DNA from: Rhodanobacteraceae bacterium
Lineage (GTDB): Bacteria > Pseudomonadota > Gammaproteobacteria > Xanthomonadales > Rhodanobacteraceae
DNA: 42,901 bases
NCBI GenBank assembly: GCA_016790075.1
Contig: JAEUPP010000072.1
Span: forward strand, 1 to 42,901
Reading direction: 5' to 3'
The translations under genes were made by a program, and so were the position numbers. Under the pieces are notes generated by a model. That model did no database searches. It was not told the DNA's origin and was given only the letters and a program-made list of their open reading frames with translations. Of this stretch, positions 1 to 8,577 are shown one piece after another. Positions within the stretch are counted from its first letter, which is position 1. Every line of letters begins with the position of its first letter.

Positions 1-1
1 T

Positions 2-679
2 GAGACTGTGCCCGCGTCGGCTGCGACGTTTATCGATCGCGTGGTCAGCCTCAGCACGTATTCGCCGCTCGCCGCCAATGTCACGGTCGAGGCCAGCTGC
101 ACGGCGCAGTCGCCGGCAACGGTGGGGCTGGACGGCGCGGCCCAAGCCGCGGCGCAGAGTGGCAGCAAACTCAGCAATGCCAATGGCGAAGTCACGTTTC
201 GCGTGCGCTCGGAAAATCTCGTGACGCTGCAGCCGGCGGGCGCTCCGCATGTGCGCTGTTATTTCAAGGTACGTGGGCTCAGCGCAACCCATGAGTACTA
301 CGCTGCAGGCCGGCAGATCGTTCCGTCAGTCAGCCTGAGCCCTAGCCAGATCACGCAACCCGGCACCTCGGCGCTGACTGCGACCATGAGTCCAGCCTAT
401 CCGGGTTTCGATATCGTGCCCAGCTGCGGCTGGACCCAGGGGCTGGCTGCTTTCAGCGCCGTTGAAACCTCGGCGGTGACCAACACCAGCGGGCAGCAGA
501 CCTTCAGCGTGACCGCGCCGCAACTCGTGATCACCGATGCCAGTGGTGTCCAGCCAACGGCCTCATGCCAGTTCCGCGTTGGCAACGTCGGCAGCGCCGG
601 CCAGCTGTCGTTCACTACCGGCAACACCTGCACCATGGGTCTGTCGCCACTGCCACCGGCCTGCGGCAATCCCCAGTGA
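2..679 (+). CDS. C-terminal part of a secreted Ig-like-domain protein (5' end outside window)
   Basis: The reading frame is open to the left edge, so this is the 3' part of a larger gene; a GTG at 8 is unlikely to be the true start. The visible 225 residues are rich in Ser, Thr, Ala and Val. They hold two related units of roughly 100 residues, each with a paired-cysteine pattern (EASC...VRCYFKV and VPSCGW...ASCQFRV), as in tandem Ig-like beta-sandwich domains with a disulfide. The tail has two further Cys (NTCTMG...PACGNPQ). No transmembrane or sorting signal is visible in the fragment. A secreted or surface structural role is inferred from this composition; no specific family is recognised. 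Confidence 0.6.
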   Translation, partial: ETVPASAATFIDRVVSLSTYSPLAANVTVEASCTAQSPATVGLDGAAQAAAQSGSKLSNANGEVTFRVRSENLVTLQPAGAPHVRCYFKVRGLSATHEYYAAGRQIVPSVSLSPSQITQPGTSALTATMSPAYPGFDIVPSCGWTQGLAAFSAVETSAVTNTSGQQTFSVTAPQLVITDASGVQPTASCQFRVGNVGSAGQLSFTTGNTCTMGLSPLPPACGNPQ

Positions 680-799
680 GTGGGCGAGGAAAGTAAGGGA
701 ACCTCCAAGAAGTCGGCACGGCGGCGGATACGGTAGCTGCTGTGCTTCGGCCCATCACGCGGCCAGGCCAGTCGGCCGCGGAGCCGCTACACTGCGTGC

Positions 800-1627
800 A
801 TGACTTCTGCCGAACATTCATCGCTGGGTAAACCGGTCGTCTATCACGACGAATACGATGCGACGCTGCTGTTTCCGATTCCGCGTGCACCCAAGCGCGC
901 CGAGCTTGGCATCGGAGACACCTTGCCATTTCATGGTGTCGATGTCTGGAACGCCTATGAGCTGTCCTGGCTAGATCCGCGCGGCAAGCCCGTCGTGGCA
1001 CTCGCGGAATTCCGCGTGCCGGCGGCTTCGCCCAACATCATCGAATCCAAATCGTTCAAGCTGTACTTGAATACCTTCGCACAGACGCGGCTGGCCGGCA
1101 TTGACGAGGTCGTGCACCGCCTGCGGCGAGACCTGTCCGCGGCAGCGGGTGCCGAGGTCGACGTCATTCTCAGCTCCGTGCGGGAATTTGCGCAGCAGCA
1201 GCTGTGCGAACTTGAGGGCGAGGTGATCGATGGCCTCGAACTCGACATAGCCGAATACGACATGCCGCGGCCCGATTATCTGCAGAGTGATGCCAGCGTC
1301 ATCGCCGACGAATGCCTGGTTTCTCATCTGCTCAAGTCGAACTGTCCGGTCACTGGGCAGCCGGACTGGGCCAGCGTGCAGATCCGCTATCGCGGCCCGC
1401 GTATCGATAGAGCCGGACTGCTGCGCTATCTGATCTCGTTCCGCCGTCACAGCGATTTTCACGAACAATGTGCAGAGCGTATCTACTCGGACCTGCACTC
1501 GCGTTGCGCCCCGCAGTCCCTGGCGGTCTATGCACGCTATACGCGCCGCGGCGGCCTCGATATCAACCCGTTCCGCAGCAGCGACGCGGGCGATGTGCCA
1601 CGCAATCCCCGCGGGGCGCGTCAGTAG
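800..1627 (+). CDS. queF: NADPH-dependent 7-cyano-7-deazaguanine reductase QueF (long form)
   Basis: QueF reduces the nitrile preQ0 to the amine preQ1 with two NADPH, a late cytosolic step of queuosine biosynthesis. The 275-residue length fits the two-domain (long) QueF of gammaproteobacteria. The N-terminus ([23 protein letters not shown]) and the segment [12 protein letters not shown] match the family. The active-site motif [11 protein letters not shown] gives Cys182, which forms the thioimide intermediate, and Asp189. The ATG at 800 is chosen because the family N-terminus begins just after it. The gene stands alone, without other que genes nearby. The C-terminal tail after NPFRSS is slightly extended and Arg-rich. 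Confidence 0.95.
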   Translation: MTSAEHSSLGKPVVYHDEYDATLLFPIPRAPKRAELGIGDTLPFHGVDVWNAYELSWLDPRGKPVVALAEFRVPAASPNIIESKSFKLYLNTFAQTRLAGIDEVVHRLRRDLSAAAGAEVDVILSSVREFAQQQLCELEGEVIDGLELDIAEYDMPRPDYLQSDASVIADECLVSHLLKSNCPVTGQPDWASVQIRYRGPRIDRAGLLRYLISFRRHSDFHEQCAERIYSDLHSRCAPQSLAVYARYTRRGGLDINPFRSSDAGDVPRNPRGARQ

Positions 1628-1676
1628 CGCTGCGCGTCGCAACCCATGTCTTGTTCTTCATAACAACGGAGCTGCG

Positions 1677-1889
1677 ATGTTTTCTGCCAACGACCGCAAT
1701 AACGGAATCCTGTCGCTGCTCGACGAGAAAGGCCTGCAGCCCGAACAGCGGCGCCGTATGGTCGCCGTCGCGACGGCGCTTGAACTGATCACCATGGTTG
1801 TGGCCAAAGGCGGCACGACACTCGCTGAGGAAATGCAGCGGTTGCAGCAGTATGTCGACGCAATCGATACGGCCATGCAACGCAAGTAG
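1677..1889 (+). CDS. Small conserved-looking hypothetical protein (70 aa)
   Basis: The 70-residue protein is mostly helical and charged (LLDEKGLQPEQRRRM, then ALELITMVVAKGG, then LAEEMQRLQQYVDAIDTAMQRK), probably two or three helices with a short hydrophobic one in the middle. No function is recognised. It is supported as a real gene by a second, truncated copy at 14245-14370. That copy keeps 41 C-terminal residues almost unchanged while differing at synonymous positions, which indicates selection on the protein. The ATG lies shortly after queF, but no strong ribosome binding site is visible. Confidence 0.7.
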   Translation: MFSANDRNNGILSLLDEKGLQPEQRRRMVAVATALELITMVVAKGGTTLAEEMQRLQQYVDAIDTAMQRK

Positions 1890-2131
1890 CGCTGTCGTCG
1901 GCAGTATGCGGCCGGGAGACGGCGAACCGGACTGGCGCATCGCTTTACCGATACGGCGCGCGATCTGCCGTGCTGGCTGGCGCGTAATGCGGCCGAGGCT
2001 TAGCGTAACCAGGCCTCGAAACGGTCCTGCGCCGGGTGCTTCACCGGCGAGTCAGTCCGGGGCATCGGGGCCGCATCGTAGCGATGCTATTCACCTTGCG
2101 CAGCGCGCCTTTTATCTGGGAATCGATCCGC

Positions 2132-3208
2132 ATGACGCAAGCCGTTTCCGCGCGCGGCCCCTTGCCGCCATTGTGGCTTCCCTTTGCCGCGGCGATTCCG
2201 CTCGCGCTATGCCTGCTGCTGCTCACGTTGCCCGTGCTGGGCCACGGAGCCGCAACGGTGGCGCGTACGCTGTATGTGTTCACGTTTGTGGTCTGGGTGG
2301 TGCCGTTAACGGCGCTGCAGCGGTGGTTGTACCGGCGTGGCATGTCGACTATCGCCACGGCCGTGGTGCTGCTCGTGGCGACCCTGGGCATGACGCTCGC
2401 GGCACGTGCGCTGAACCTTGCCGTGCAGGTAGTCTTCTACGGCGCACCCAGCCCAGAGTGGCTGTCGCTGTTTCGCGGTATTGAAGGGGCCTGGCTGACC
2501 CTGGTCGCCTACTGCGCGACTCACGCGGTGGTTATCTATGCTTTTGCTCTGCAGCGCGAGCAGGTATTTCACAGCCAGACACGGGCGCTGGCACGTGATG
2601 CCGAGCTCGCCGCGCTGCGCTATCAGTTGCAGCCGCATTTCCTGTTCAACACGCTCAACGCGGTTTCTTCTCTGGTGGCGGAAAATCGCGGCGGCGAAGC
2701 CCGCGAGATGCTCGCTCGGCTTGCGGACTTCCTGCGCAGCACACTGGAACAGGGCGATGTCCAGGAGGTCAGCGTCGCCGAGGAACTGGCGGTTACCGAA
2801 ACTTACCTTGAGATCGAACAGGCCCGCTTCGGAGAGCGCTTGCGCGTGAAATGGCAGATCGGCGCCGGCGTGCTTGGTGCGCGCGTGCCCTACCTGTTGC
2901 TGCAGCCGCTGATCGAAAACGCGGTCCGCCACGGTATTGCCGTGCGGCGCGGGAATGGCCGTATCGAAGTCAAGGTATGGGCCGATCAGGACCGCCTGAG
3001 GGTTCACCTGTGTAACGACCTGCCGACACCAGGTGATGTTTCTGCGGCCGGCGACACGCGTAGGACGGGCCTTGGCCTGGACAATGTCCGCAAGCGTCTC
3101 GCGCATCTGCATCCTGCTGCGCATGAGCTGCAGGCTGGTGTCGAACGTGACGGCCGTTTCCACGTGCGCTTATCGCTGCCGCTGTGTCTGCCTGAGGCGA
3201 GAACATGA
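2132..3208 (+). CDS. LytS/YehU-type sensor histidine kinase
   Basis: This is a membrane sensor kinase of the His_kinase family, partner of the next gene. The N-terminal ~150 residues form several hydrophobic segments (LPPLWLPFAAAIPLALCLLLLTL, YVFTFVVWVVPL, VVLLVATLGMTLAARAL, LVAYCATHAVVIYAFAL). They are followed by the phosphoacceptor motif LRYQLQPHFLFNTLNAVSSL and a GHKL ATPase domain with N-box LLLQPLIENAVRHG and G-box TGLGLDNVRKRL. No extracytoplasmic sensor domain is seen, so the signal is probably sensed within the membrane. The frame is open upstream, with an alternative ATG at 2084; 2132 is chosen because the hydrophobic domain starts soon after it. The 3' end overlaps the regulator gene by 4 nt (ATGA). 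Confidence 0.88.
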   Translation: MTQAVSARGPLPPLWLPFAAAIPLALCLLLLTLPVLGHGAATVARTLYVFTFVVWVVPLTALQRWLYRRGMSTIATAVVLLVATLGMTLAARALNLAVQVVFYGAPSPEWLSLFRGIEGAWLTLVAYCATHAVVIYAFALQREQVFHSQTRALARDAELAALRYQLQPHFLFNTLNAVSSLVAENRGGEAREMLARLADFLRSTLEQGDVQEVSVAEELAVTETYLEIEQARFGERLRVKWQIGAGVLGARVPYLLLQPLIENAVRHGIAVRRGNGRIEVKVWADQDRLRVHLCNDLPTPGDVSAAGDTRRTGLGLDNVRKRLAHLHPAAHELQAGVERDGRFHVRLSLPLCLPEART

Positions 3209-3954
3209 TCCACGTCGCCGTGATCGATGACGAGCCACTCGCGCGCCGCGGTGTCATTGCACTCCTGGCCGGCTGCGCTGATGTGCGGCTCGCTGGTGAA
3301 TATAGCGACGGCCGGTCCGCGCTCGAGGGCCTGCAGGCGCAGCCGGTCGATCTCGCGCTGATCGATGTGCAGATGCCCGGCCTCAGCGGGCTCGACGTGC
3401 TCGCCAGCTTGCCCGAGTCCCGACGCCCGTTGGCGGTGCTGCTGACAGCGCACGAGGGCTTCGCCGTGCGCGCATTCGCGCTGAACGCGGTCGATTATCT
3501 GCTGAAGCCGATTGACGAGCGGCGTTTCACCGAGGCGCTGCAGCGCGTGCGGCATCGTCTCGCCTGGCGCGGCCAGGCTGGCTCACCACCGCTGCCGGCA
3601 ACCGAGTGGCGGCAGCGTTTCGCGGTACGCATCGGACGGCGCAATGTGCTGGTCGATATCGCCGATGTCGAATGGATAGGCGCCGACGGAGACTATGCCG
3701 TGCTGCATGCGGGCGCACGCAGCTATGTGCTGCGCGAGTCGCTGCACAGACTTGCCACACAACTTGATCCCAAACGATTCGTGCGTGTCCACCGCTCGGT
3801 GATCGTACGCCTGGACCGGATTGCGGAGCTGCAGCCAACGACGAATCGGGATGCGATGCTGCGCCTTCACGACGGGACCCCGTTGCGCGTAAGCCGCACC
3901 TATGTCGACGTCTTGCTTGAAGGGCTTTTTCCCGAACGTGTGATGCCGCGTTAA
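3205..3954 (+). CDS. LytTR-family response regulator (LytR/AlgR type)
   Basis: The 249-residue regulator has an N-terminal receiver domain: acidic pocket VIDDEPLAR, phospho-acceptor Asp in ALIDVQMPGLSG, conserved Lys in DYLLKPID. A LytTR DNA-binding domain occupies residues ~140-245 (FAVRIGRRNVLVDIADVEWIGADGDYAVLHAG...FVRVHRSVIVRLDRIAEL). It is translationally coupled to the upstream kinase through an ATGA overlap, so the two form a cognate pair. LytTR proteins bind as dimers to short direct repeats. The target is not evident; the downstream serine hydrolase is a candidate only because of position. Confidence 0.93.
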   Translation: MIHVAVIDDEPLARRGVIALLAGCADVRLAGEYSDGRSALEGLQAQPVDLALIDVQMPGLSGLDVLASLPESRRPLAVLLTAHEGFAVRAFALNAVDYLLKPIDERRFTEALQRVRHRLAWRGQAGSPPLPATEWRQRFAVRIGRRNVLVDIADVEWIGADGDYAVLHAGARSYVLRESLHRLATQLDPKRFVRVHRSVIVRLDRIAELQPTTNRDAMLRLHDGTPLRVSRTYVDVLLEGLFPERVMPR

Positions 3955-4064
3955 GGCCGGAGCAACCGTCTGGGCGCGGCGCGTGCACGGCCGGCTGCAG
4001 CAGGCATTGAGGTGCGCTCGCTCGCGGCTAGAGTCGGAAAACCCTTCGCTCCGGAGCTTGGCTC

Positions 4065-5558
4065 ATGCGTCTTACCGGCCGTTTTTCCCACCGCGGTGTC
4101 GTTTGTCTGGCCGCGATTCTGTTCGCTGCCGCGTCCTCGTCCCGCGCAGCTGACACCTGCGCTGCCGCCGCAACCAGCGATCCGGCCGCCGCAACAGCAC
4201 AGCTTCTGCTCGATGCGTTGATTGCAATCAACGGTGTGCCTGGCATGGGCGCAGCGGTGTATCACGAGGGCAAAGTGGCCTGGACCGGTTGCGCAGGGCT
4301 GCGGGATATCGCCGCACACAAGCCCGTGCGCCGTGACACGGTATTCCGGCTTGCCAGTGTGTCGAAAGCGGTTACGGCCGTTGCGGTGGCGCGCCTTTCC
4401 GAGCAGGGCAAGCTGGATCTCGACGCGCCAGTGAAGACCATGCTGCCCTGGCTGGTAAACGACTGGCCTGCGATCAGCGTGCGCCAGCTTGCCGCCCATC
4501 TGTCTGGCTTGCCGCACTACCAGGCAGGCGATGAAAACCGCGGCAAAGTACACTATGAAACGTCGCGCGCTGCTGCCGCGGTGTTCTCCAACAGAGCTCT
4601 GCTCTCCGCGCCCGGCACAGCGTACAGCTACTCGTCCTGGGGCTATACCCTGATGGGGGCGGTGATCGAGGCGCGGAGCGGTCAGCATTTCCTCGACTAC
4701 CTGCGCAGCGAGGTCACGACGGATTTGCCCATAGGCGCTGACCCGGATGGGCGGCGTACTGATGCATCCCGCCTGTACACCATGGATGCCGGCACCGCGC
4801 GCGAGCTGCCGCCGCATGATTTCAGCTACACCTGGCCCGGCGGTGGCCTTGCGGCAACGCCGGAAGCCCTGGTTCGCTTCGGCGCACGCGTGCTGGATGG
4901 CTCCATCGTTGCGCCATCGACTTGGCAGTCGATGCTGCAGCCTACCTTGCTGACCAGCGGCGTGGCGGCGGCCGAGAGTGACTATCGCGTCGCGCTTGGC
5001 TGGCGCGTCGCGCAGGATGCGGACGGTGCCCGCATTGCCCATCACGCCGGTGTTACCGAAGGTGCGCGCAGCGCGCTCCTGCTCTGGCCGGAGCAGGGTA
5101 CGGTGGCCGCTGTACTGTCCAACGCATCGTGGGTGTCCTCGATCGTGACGACAGCTGCCGTACTGGCAGCGCCGTTCCGGCCGCGCCCTGGGCTGACAAA
5201 GGCCGAGTGCCCGCGCGACTCACGCCGCTATCGTGGCAAGTTGGGCGAGCAGACCCTGGGCGGAGAGGTGACATTCCGGCTGGAGGCGGGGCGCTGCGTC
5301 GGGACGCTGCTCCCCGATACCGCGCTGGAAAAGCATTTCGCTTCGGCGACCGCGTGGCCGGCGCACCGCCTGGACATCATTGCGCTCGATGTCGACGGGC
5401 GCCTGGACCGCGCCGCACTGGTGACCCCGTTTGGCCTCTACGAACTGCGCGCGGACACCAGCGACGGATGGTCGGCCATGCTGGGAACCCGGCCGCTGCA
5501 ACTGAAGTTCCGGGGAGCCGCTGATGGGCGCCGTGCAAAGGCGCAATCCTCCCGCTGA
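4065..5558 (+). CDS. Secreted serine hydrolase, class C beta-lactamase/penicillin-binding-like
   Basis: The 497-residue protein has a signal peptide (MRLTGRFSHRG, then VVCLAAILFAAASSSRA, cleavage near AAD) and a beta-lactamase-like fold. The SxxK motif is S98-V-S-K101 (FRLASVSKAVTAV). The second motif region is YSYSSWGYTLMG, with Ser replacing the usual Asn of YxN. HHAG near residue 327 stands for the KTG/HxG triad. Such enzymes act in the periplasm as esterases, D-aminopeptidases or peptidases; true beta-lactamase activity is not implied. A C-terminal ~120-residue beta-rich extension (YRGKLGEQTLGGEVTFRLE...) follows. The substrate cannot be predicted. Confidence 0.88.
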   Translation: MRLTGRFSHRGVVCLAAILFAAASSSRAADTCAAAATSDPAAATAQLLLDALIAINGVPGMGAAVYHEGKVAWTGCAGLRDIAAHKPVRRDTVFRLASVSKAVTAVAVARLSEQGKLDLDAPVKTMLPWLVNDWPAISVRQLAAHLSGLPHYQAGDENRGKVHYETSRAAAAVFSNRALLSAPGTAYSYSSWGYTLMGAVIEARSGQHFLDYLRSEVTTDLPIGADPDGRRTDASRLYTMDAGTARELPPHDFSYTWPGGGLAATPEALVRFGARVLDGSIVAPSTWQSMLQPTLLTSGVAAAESDYRVALGWRVAQDADGARIAHHAGVTEGARSALLLWPEQGTVAAVLSNASWVSSIVTTAAVLAAPFRPRPGLTKAECPRDSRRYRGKLGEQTLGGEVTFRLEAGRCVGTLLPDTALEKHFASATAWPAHRLDIIALDVDGRLDRAALVTPFGLYELRADTSDGWSAMLGTRPLQLKFRGAADGRRAKAQSSR

Positions 5559-5646
5559 AGAGAAATCTCGCCGGGCAGCCAGTGCTACAGCCGTTAGCGA
5601 TCCGAGCAGCGATGCAGGCAACGAACCGCCGTGGCCTTCGGTGTAA

Positions 5647-5666
5647 CGGGCCGCAAAAACGGCCCG
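5647..5666. terminator. Perfect hairpin between convergent genes
   Basis: CGGGCCG (5647-5653) pairs exactly with CGGCCCG (5660-5666) around the loop CAAAAA. It lies between the convergent serine hydrolase and minus-strand membrane protein genes, so it could stop transcription from both sides. No clear T-run follows on either strand. Confidence 0.5.
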
Positions 5667-5723
5667 GCGAGCGAACAGGCTGCATCCCGGCGAATTTCAA
5701 ATTGTAGAAAATTTAAAAATGCT

Positions 5724-6494
5724 TTACGTGCGCATCAATTCGTCAGCCTGCTGTGCGCTAATGCGATAAAGCTGCTGTTCGTCCTCGCTGCCGTAAACAA
5801 GAAACTCGTACGTCGTCTTGTAGAGAAACCACGCATCGCATTCAGCGCACTGCTGTACGAAGGACGAACCGTTATGGTCGGGCCGCACTTCCTTGACGGT
5901 GACGAGCTTGCCACTTGCCGCCGGAAGATGAGTGTCCTGGGATTCGTGGCCACCTTTCTGCATGGCGCGGTGATAGTCCTGCAAGCTGCCGCAGACGGAA
6001 CAGGGCATGGATTTTCCTGGGGTTGCCTGGGGCAGCGTGGCGGCGGGTTCGGCTGGCCTGGGCTGAGATGCAGCCAAGGCGGGTCTTCCGTGATGCTGGC
6101 GTATCGCGAGAATGGCTTCATATCCGTCTGCCAGCACCATAGGCAGGATGCGAGCACGGCCGGTAGTGAAGAAGATGTCGAGATGATTCAAGCCGCCGCT
6201 CTGACCCCAGCGGTTGATGAAGTTCACCTCACGCAGTTCCTTGAGTTCGGACCAGGGAAAGCGCTTGCCGTCATGCCGGGTCACGCCTTCGGCGTCGATC
6301 CTGCGTACCGCGATCAGCCACTCGCGCAGAGGAAGAAGCAGCGTCAGCAGGGCCATTGCGGGCATTACCAGGCCCAGCGCTCCCGCTTTCTTCATGAACA
6401 GCACGGGCACCAGGGAAAGAAACAGACTCATTCCGGCGACCAGTCCGTTCCGGACAAAAAATTCGCGCTTGAAGTGGAGCTGGAAGTCTTTCAT
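5724..6494 (-). CDS. Membrane-anchored PH-like protein with C-terminal CxxC motifs, unknown function
   Basis: The 256-residue protein starts at the ATG of MKDFQLHFKREF; upstream in-frame codons encode poorly conserved-looking sequence. Two hydrophobic segments (NGLVAGMSLFLSLVPVLFM and LGLVMPAMALLTLLLPLREWL) form a hairpin. A segment resembling a bacterial PH-like domain follows (VRRIDAEGVTRHDGKRFPWSELKELREV, then a basic and hydrophobic stretch). After a Pro/Ala linker come two Cys pairs, PCSVCGSL and QQCAECDAW, about 55 residues apart, which could bind a metal such as zinc. It is the last gene of a minus-strand trio with the genes at 6541 and 6828. Function unknown. Confidence 0.7.
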   Translation of the reverse strand: MKDFQLHFKREFFVRNGLVAGMSLFLSLVPVLFMKKAGALGLVMPAMALLTLLLPLREWLIAVRRIDAEGVTRHDGKRFPWSELKELREVNFINRWGQSGGLNHLDIFFTTGRARILPMVLADGYEAILAIRQHHGRPALAASQPRPAEPAATLPQATPGKSMPCSVCGSLQDYHRAMQKGGHESQDTHLPAASGKLVTVKEVRPDHNGSSFVQQCAECDAWFLYKTTYEFLVYGSEDEQQLYRISAQQADELMRT

Positions 6495-6540
6495 GAATTG
6501 ACGCGGATGCGAGTATTTGCCGTGCCGTGAGGGAAGGTGT

Positions 6541-6831
6541 TCAGGTGCGATCGCGCTGCTGCTGTTCGTGTCGAAGCGTGTGCATGATGATCCAGTCCTC
6601 GGCGACGGCAACGGGCACTTCGCCAACACTGCCTGCAAACGCTTTGTTCAAGTCTGGCTCGTCCTTGAGGAAAATATGATAGCCCTCGCCCTGAAACCAG
6701 CCATGTTCCCAGGGTGATCTGGCCAGGATAGCCTGGCGCTGCGCTGCGGAAAGCGAACGCAACTGTTTCCTCAGTGCGTGTTGCGCACGCCATGCCTGGA
6801 ATCGCCGCAATAGCGAAAGCATATGATTCAA
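6541..6831 (-). CDS. Small hypothetical protein (96 aa)
   Basis: The protein is Arg/Gln-rich at the N-terminus (LLRRFQAWRAQHALRKQLRSLSAAQRQAILARS), with a more ordered middle (PWEHGWFQGEGYHIFLKDEPDLNKAF). It has no signal peptide or membrane segment. The start at 6831 is supported by a 4-nt ATGA overlap with the stop of the upstream lipoprotein gene, which implies translational coupling; Met4 is an alternative. No family is recognised. Its role presumably connects to the lipoprotein and the PH-like membrane protein on either side. Confidence 0.65.
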   Translation of the reverse strand: MNHMLSLLRRFQAWRAQHALRKQLRSLSAAQRQAILARSPWEHGWFQGEGYHIFLKDEPDLNKAFAGSVGEVPVAVAEDWIIMHTLRHEQQQRDRT

Positions 6832-8093
6832 GGCTTGAAGCCGCTTGGGCCGTCGATGATGTGGCCGCTGCCGTCGCGCCAGGTCACGTTGCCTGCCGGG
6901 CTGACATATTTTTGTCCGACGATTACCCCATTGCGCCGGTACGTCGTGGTGCTGTCGCCGCCGGTGCCGGGTGTGGTGTCGGAGTCGAGGCTGATGCGTC
7001 CATCGCCGTCTCGCAGCGTTGTGCGCCCGCTGGGTGAAGTAGATTCATTGCCGCTGATGCGCCCGTCTGCATCGCGATACGTTGTGGTTCCGCCGGGCGA
7101 GGTCGAGGCGCTGCCCAGGATGCGCCCACTTCGACGGTCGCGATACACACGCTCTCCCGAGGGCATTACGGATTCCTCGCCGTCAGGTACGGAATCCGCA
7201 TTGGGCTTGCCGATGGCTGTTTGGTGGGTGCCGAAGTCCTCCAGGTAGCCCGGTGCATTGCCGGTGCCGGACAGCGTGATCGCGCCATCGTCAGACGGTT
7301 CGGCCAGGAACTCCCAGGTTACCGGTGCACCGGCCGAGCGCAGAACCTGCATGCGCAGGATGGCGCGGGTGGCCCCGGGGTGGTGGTGCAGCAAATCGCG
7401 CGCGGCGCGTGCAACCACATCGGTCCGCGGGCGCTCACGCTGGGCATCGTCGAACCAGCCCTGCCCGGTGTCCTGCCGGTGCCGCAGCAGCGAAACAGCC
7501 TGCTTGTTGCGCGGATTCACTTCCAGCGGCGCAGGCACAAGGCCGAAGTCCGCATGTACTTCGATCCAATGGCTGGGCGGCAGATCGCGCGCCTGGGCGG
7601 GCCGGCCCGACAGGATCTTGCCCGCAACGTCAGCAGCGCTCTTCTCCAGGTTGCTGGCCTTGCGTCCCGGCAGGCTACCCTCGCTCAGTGTGGTCCTGGG
7701 ATTGGCAAAGGCGACTTGCGCGAGGCGATCGAGGGCCGCAATGCCCTCGCTGCTGGTGACCAGTTCATCGCGGGCACTGATGACCTGTGTTTCAAGAAAG
7801 GCGAGCAACCGGCTTTCGTCACCATCCAGCCAGGTCTCGAGGTTTGCCATGATGCGATCGACGGCGGGAGTGATCAGCTGTTCATCGCGGATGATGAGTT
7901 CCTCGCGCCCAAGCAAGGCAAGATCGGCGCTGGTCAGGCGCCTGGCTGCTGCCTCGCGAGTCTCCGCACGGCGCTGCACAAGCGCAGCGCCGCCAAGCTT
8001 GGGCGCGGCGTCTCCGCAGGCAACCAGGCACAGGCCCACCAGCAGCACGAGTAGGCTGCTGGCAAACTGGGCAGACGGTAGGCGCGTCTTCAT
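6828..8093 (-). CDS. Lipoprotein with C-terminal YRD-x-x-GRI repeats
   Basis: The 421-residue protein begins with a lipoprotein signal (SSLLVLLVGLCLVACGDA); the lipobox Cys follows LVA. Residues ~30-290 are mostly helical with no recognised domain. From ~300 to the end it carries imperfect repeats of about 21 residues of the form SPxGxxTYRDxxGRIxG: YRDRRSGRILG, YRDADGRISG, LRDGDGRISLD, YRRNGVIVG, WRDGSGHI. These are beta-strand-turn units like those in bacterial surface and tail-associated proteins. It is first gene of a three-gene minus-strand operon. The location is probably periplasmic leaflet of a membrane or the surface; the function is unknown. Confidence 0.75.
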   Translation of the reverse strand: MKTRLPSAQFASSLLVLLVGLCLVACGDAAPKLGGAALVQRRAETREAAARRLTSADLALLGREELIIRDEQLITPAVDRIMANLETWLDGDESRLLAFLETQVISARDELVTSSEGIAALDRLAQVAFANPRTTLSEGSLPGRKASNLEKSAADVAGKILSGRPAQARDLPPSHWIEVHADFGLVPAPLEVNPRNKQAVSLLRHRQDTGQGWFDDAQRERPRTDVVARAARDLLHHHPGATRAILRMQVLRSAGAPVTWEFLAEPSDDGAITLSGTGNAPGYLEDFGTHQTAIGKPNADSVPDGEESVMPSGERVYRDRRSGRILGSASTSPGGTTTYRDADGRISGNESTSPSGRTTLRDGDGRISLDSDTTPGTGGDSTTTYRRNGVIVGQKYVSPAGNVTWRDGSGHIIDGPSGFKP

Positions 8094-8577
8094 GGCGCGA
8101 GTTTATCTCTCCGCATGTCTGCAGGCAGGTGATACGTATTGTTTGGCAGTGCTGGCAGCCTGAACAAGCCGCGGTATCCGGTCAGGGGCGGTCTGTTCCG
8201 CGCGCCGCTCGCAATGACGCAGGCGAATCGGTTGCCTCGCTTGCGTGTGTAGATCAGGCCGACGCTCCGAATCGGACGTTACGCTTGCGTTTGTGCTGTC
8301 GTAACTTTTTCGCCGTCAAGCGGGCCGTGTTTTCCGGTCGCCGCAGGCGATCACGACGAGTGGCACTTATGCGAAAAATGAGCGTATTTCCATAGGAAAT
8401 TTCTTGTTGCGTGGCGGGGAAAAGGCTCGGCATACTCGGTGCAATGCGCCGGATTTGCGGCCTGATTGTTGTTAGGCCCCCTATTGGGGCCTTGCCATCC
8501 GCCAGGCGGCGCCGAAGGTTGTGACGAGAACTTGCGCTAGCGCGCACGGCGATACCACGGAAAAACGAGGTCATTAG
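8094..8577. other. 484-bp intergenic stretch, left border of the accessory region
   Basis: No convincing gene is seen. It should contain the promoter of the minus-strand lipoprotein operon. It holds a weak stem GTTACG/CGTAAC (8278-8283 / 8300-8305) followed by TTTTT. It also holds CGGCCTGATTGTTGTTAGGC (8458-8477), which resembles the right half of an integron attC site, with core GTTAGGC at 8471-8477. Base composition becomes visibly less GC-rich from about 8370 onward. Confidence 0.45.
8474..8492. repeat. Short perfect hairpin at the possible cassette start
   Basis: AGGCCCC (8474-8480) and GGGGCCT (8486-8492) form a perfect 7-bp stem with loop CTATT, starting inside the GTTAGGC core-like heptamer. 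No T-run of terminator length follows. It may be part of the recombination-site context or an isolated transcription signal. Confidence 0.4.

Noticed and set aside
1890-2131. Possible short minus-strand reading frame ending in FEAWLR
   Set aside because: Only about 21 codons, no ribosome binding site and no recognisable homology. It may be a gene remnant, but that cannot be supported.
7221-8163. Long plus-strand open frames across the lipoprotein gene
   Set aside because: They are antisense to the lipoprotein, which has a clear lipobox and overlaps its downstream gene. The plus-strand products show no family features.
8278-8309. GTTACG/CGTAAC stem followed by TTTTT as an intrinsic terminator
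   Set aside because: A 6-bp stem with a 16-nt loop is too weak, and no plus-strand gene ends just before it.
8350-8477. A complete attC site ending at GTTAGGC (8471-8477)
   Set aside because: The right half fits, but no RYYYAAC core with L'' box was found within 150 bp upstream, so only a half-site is noted.
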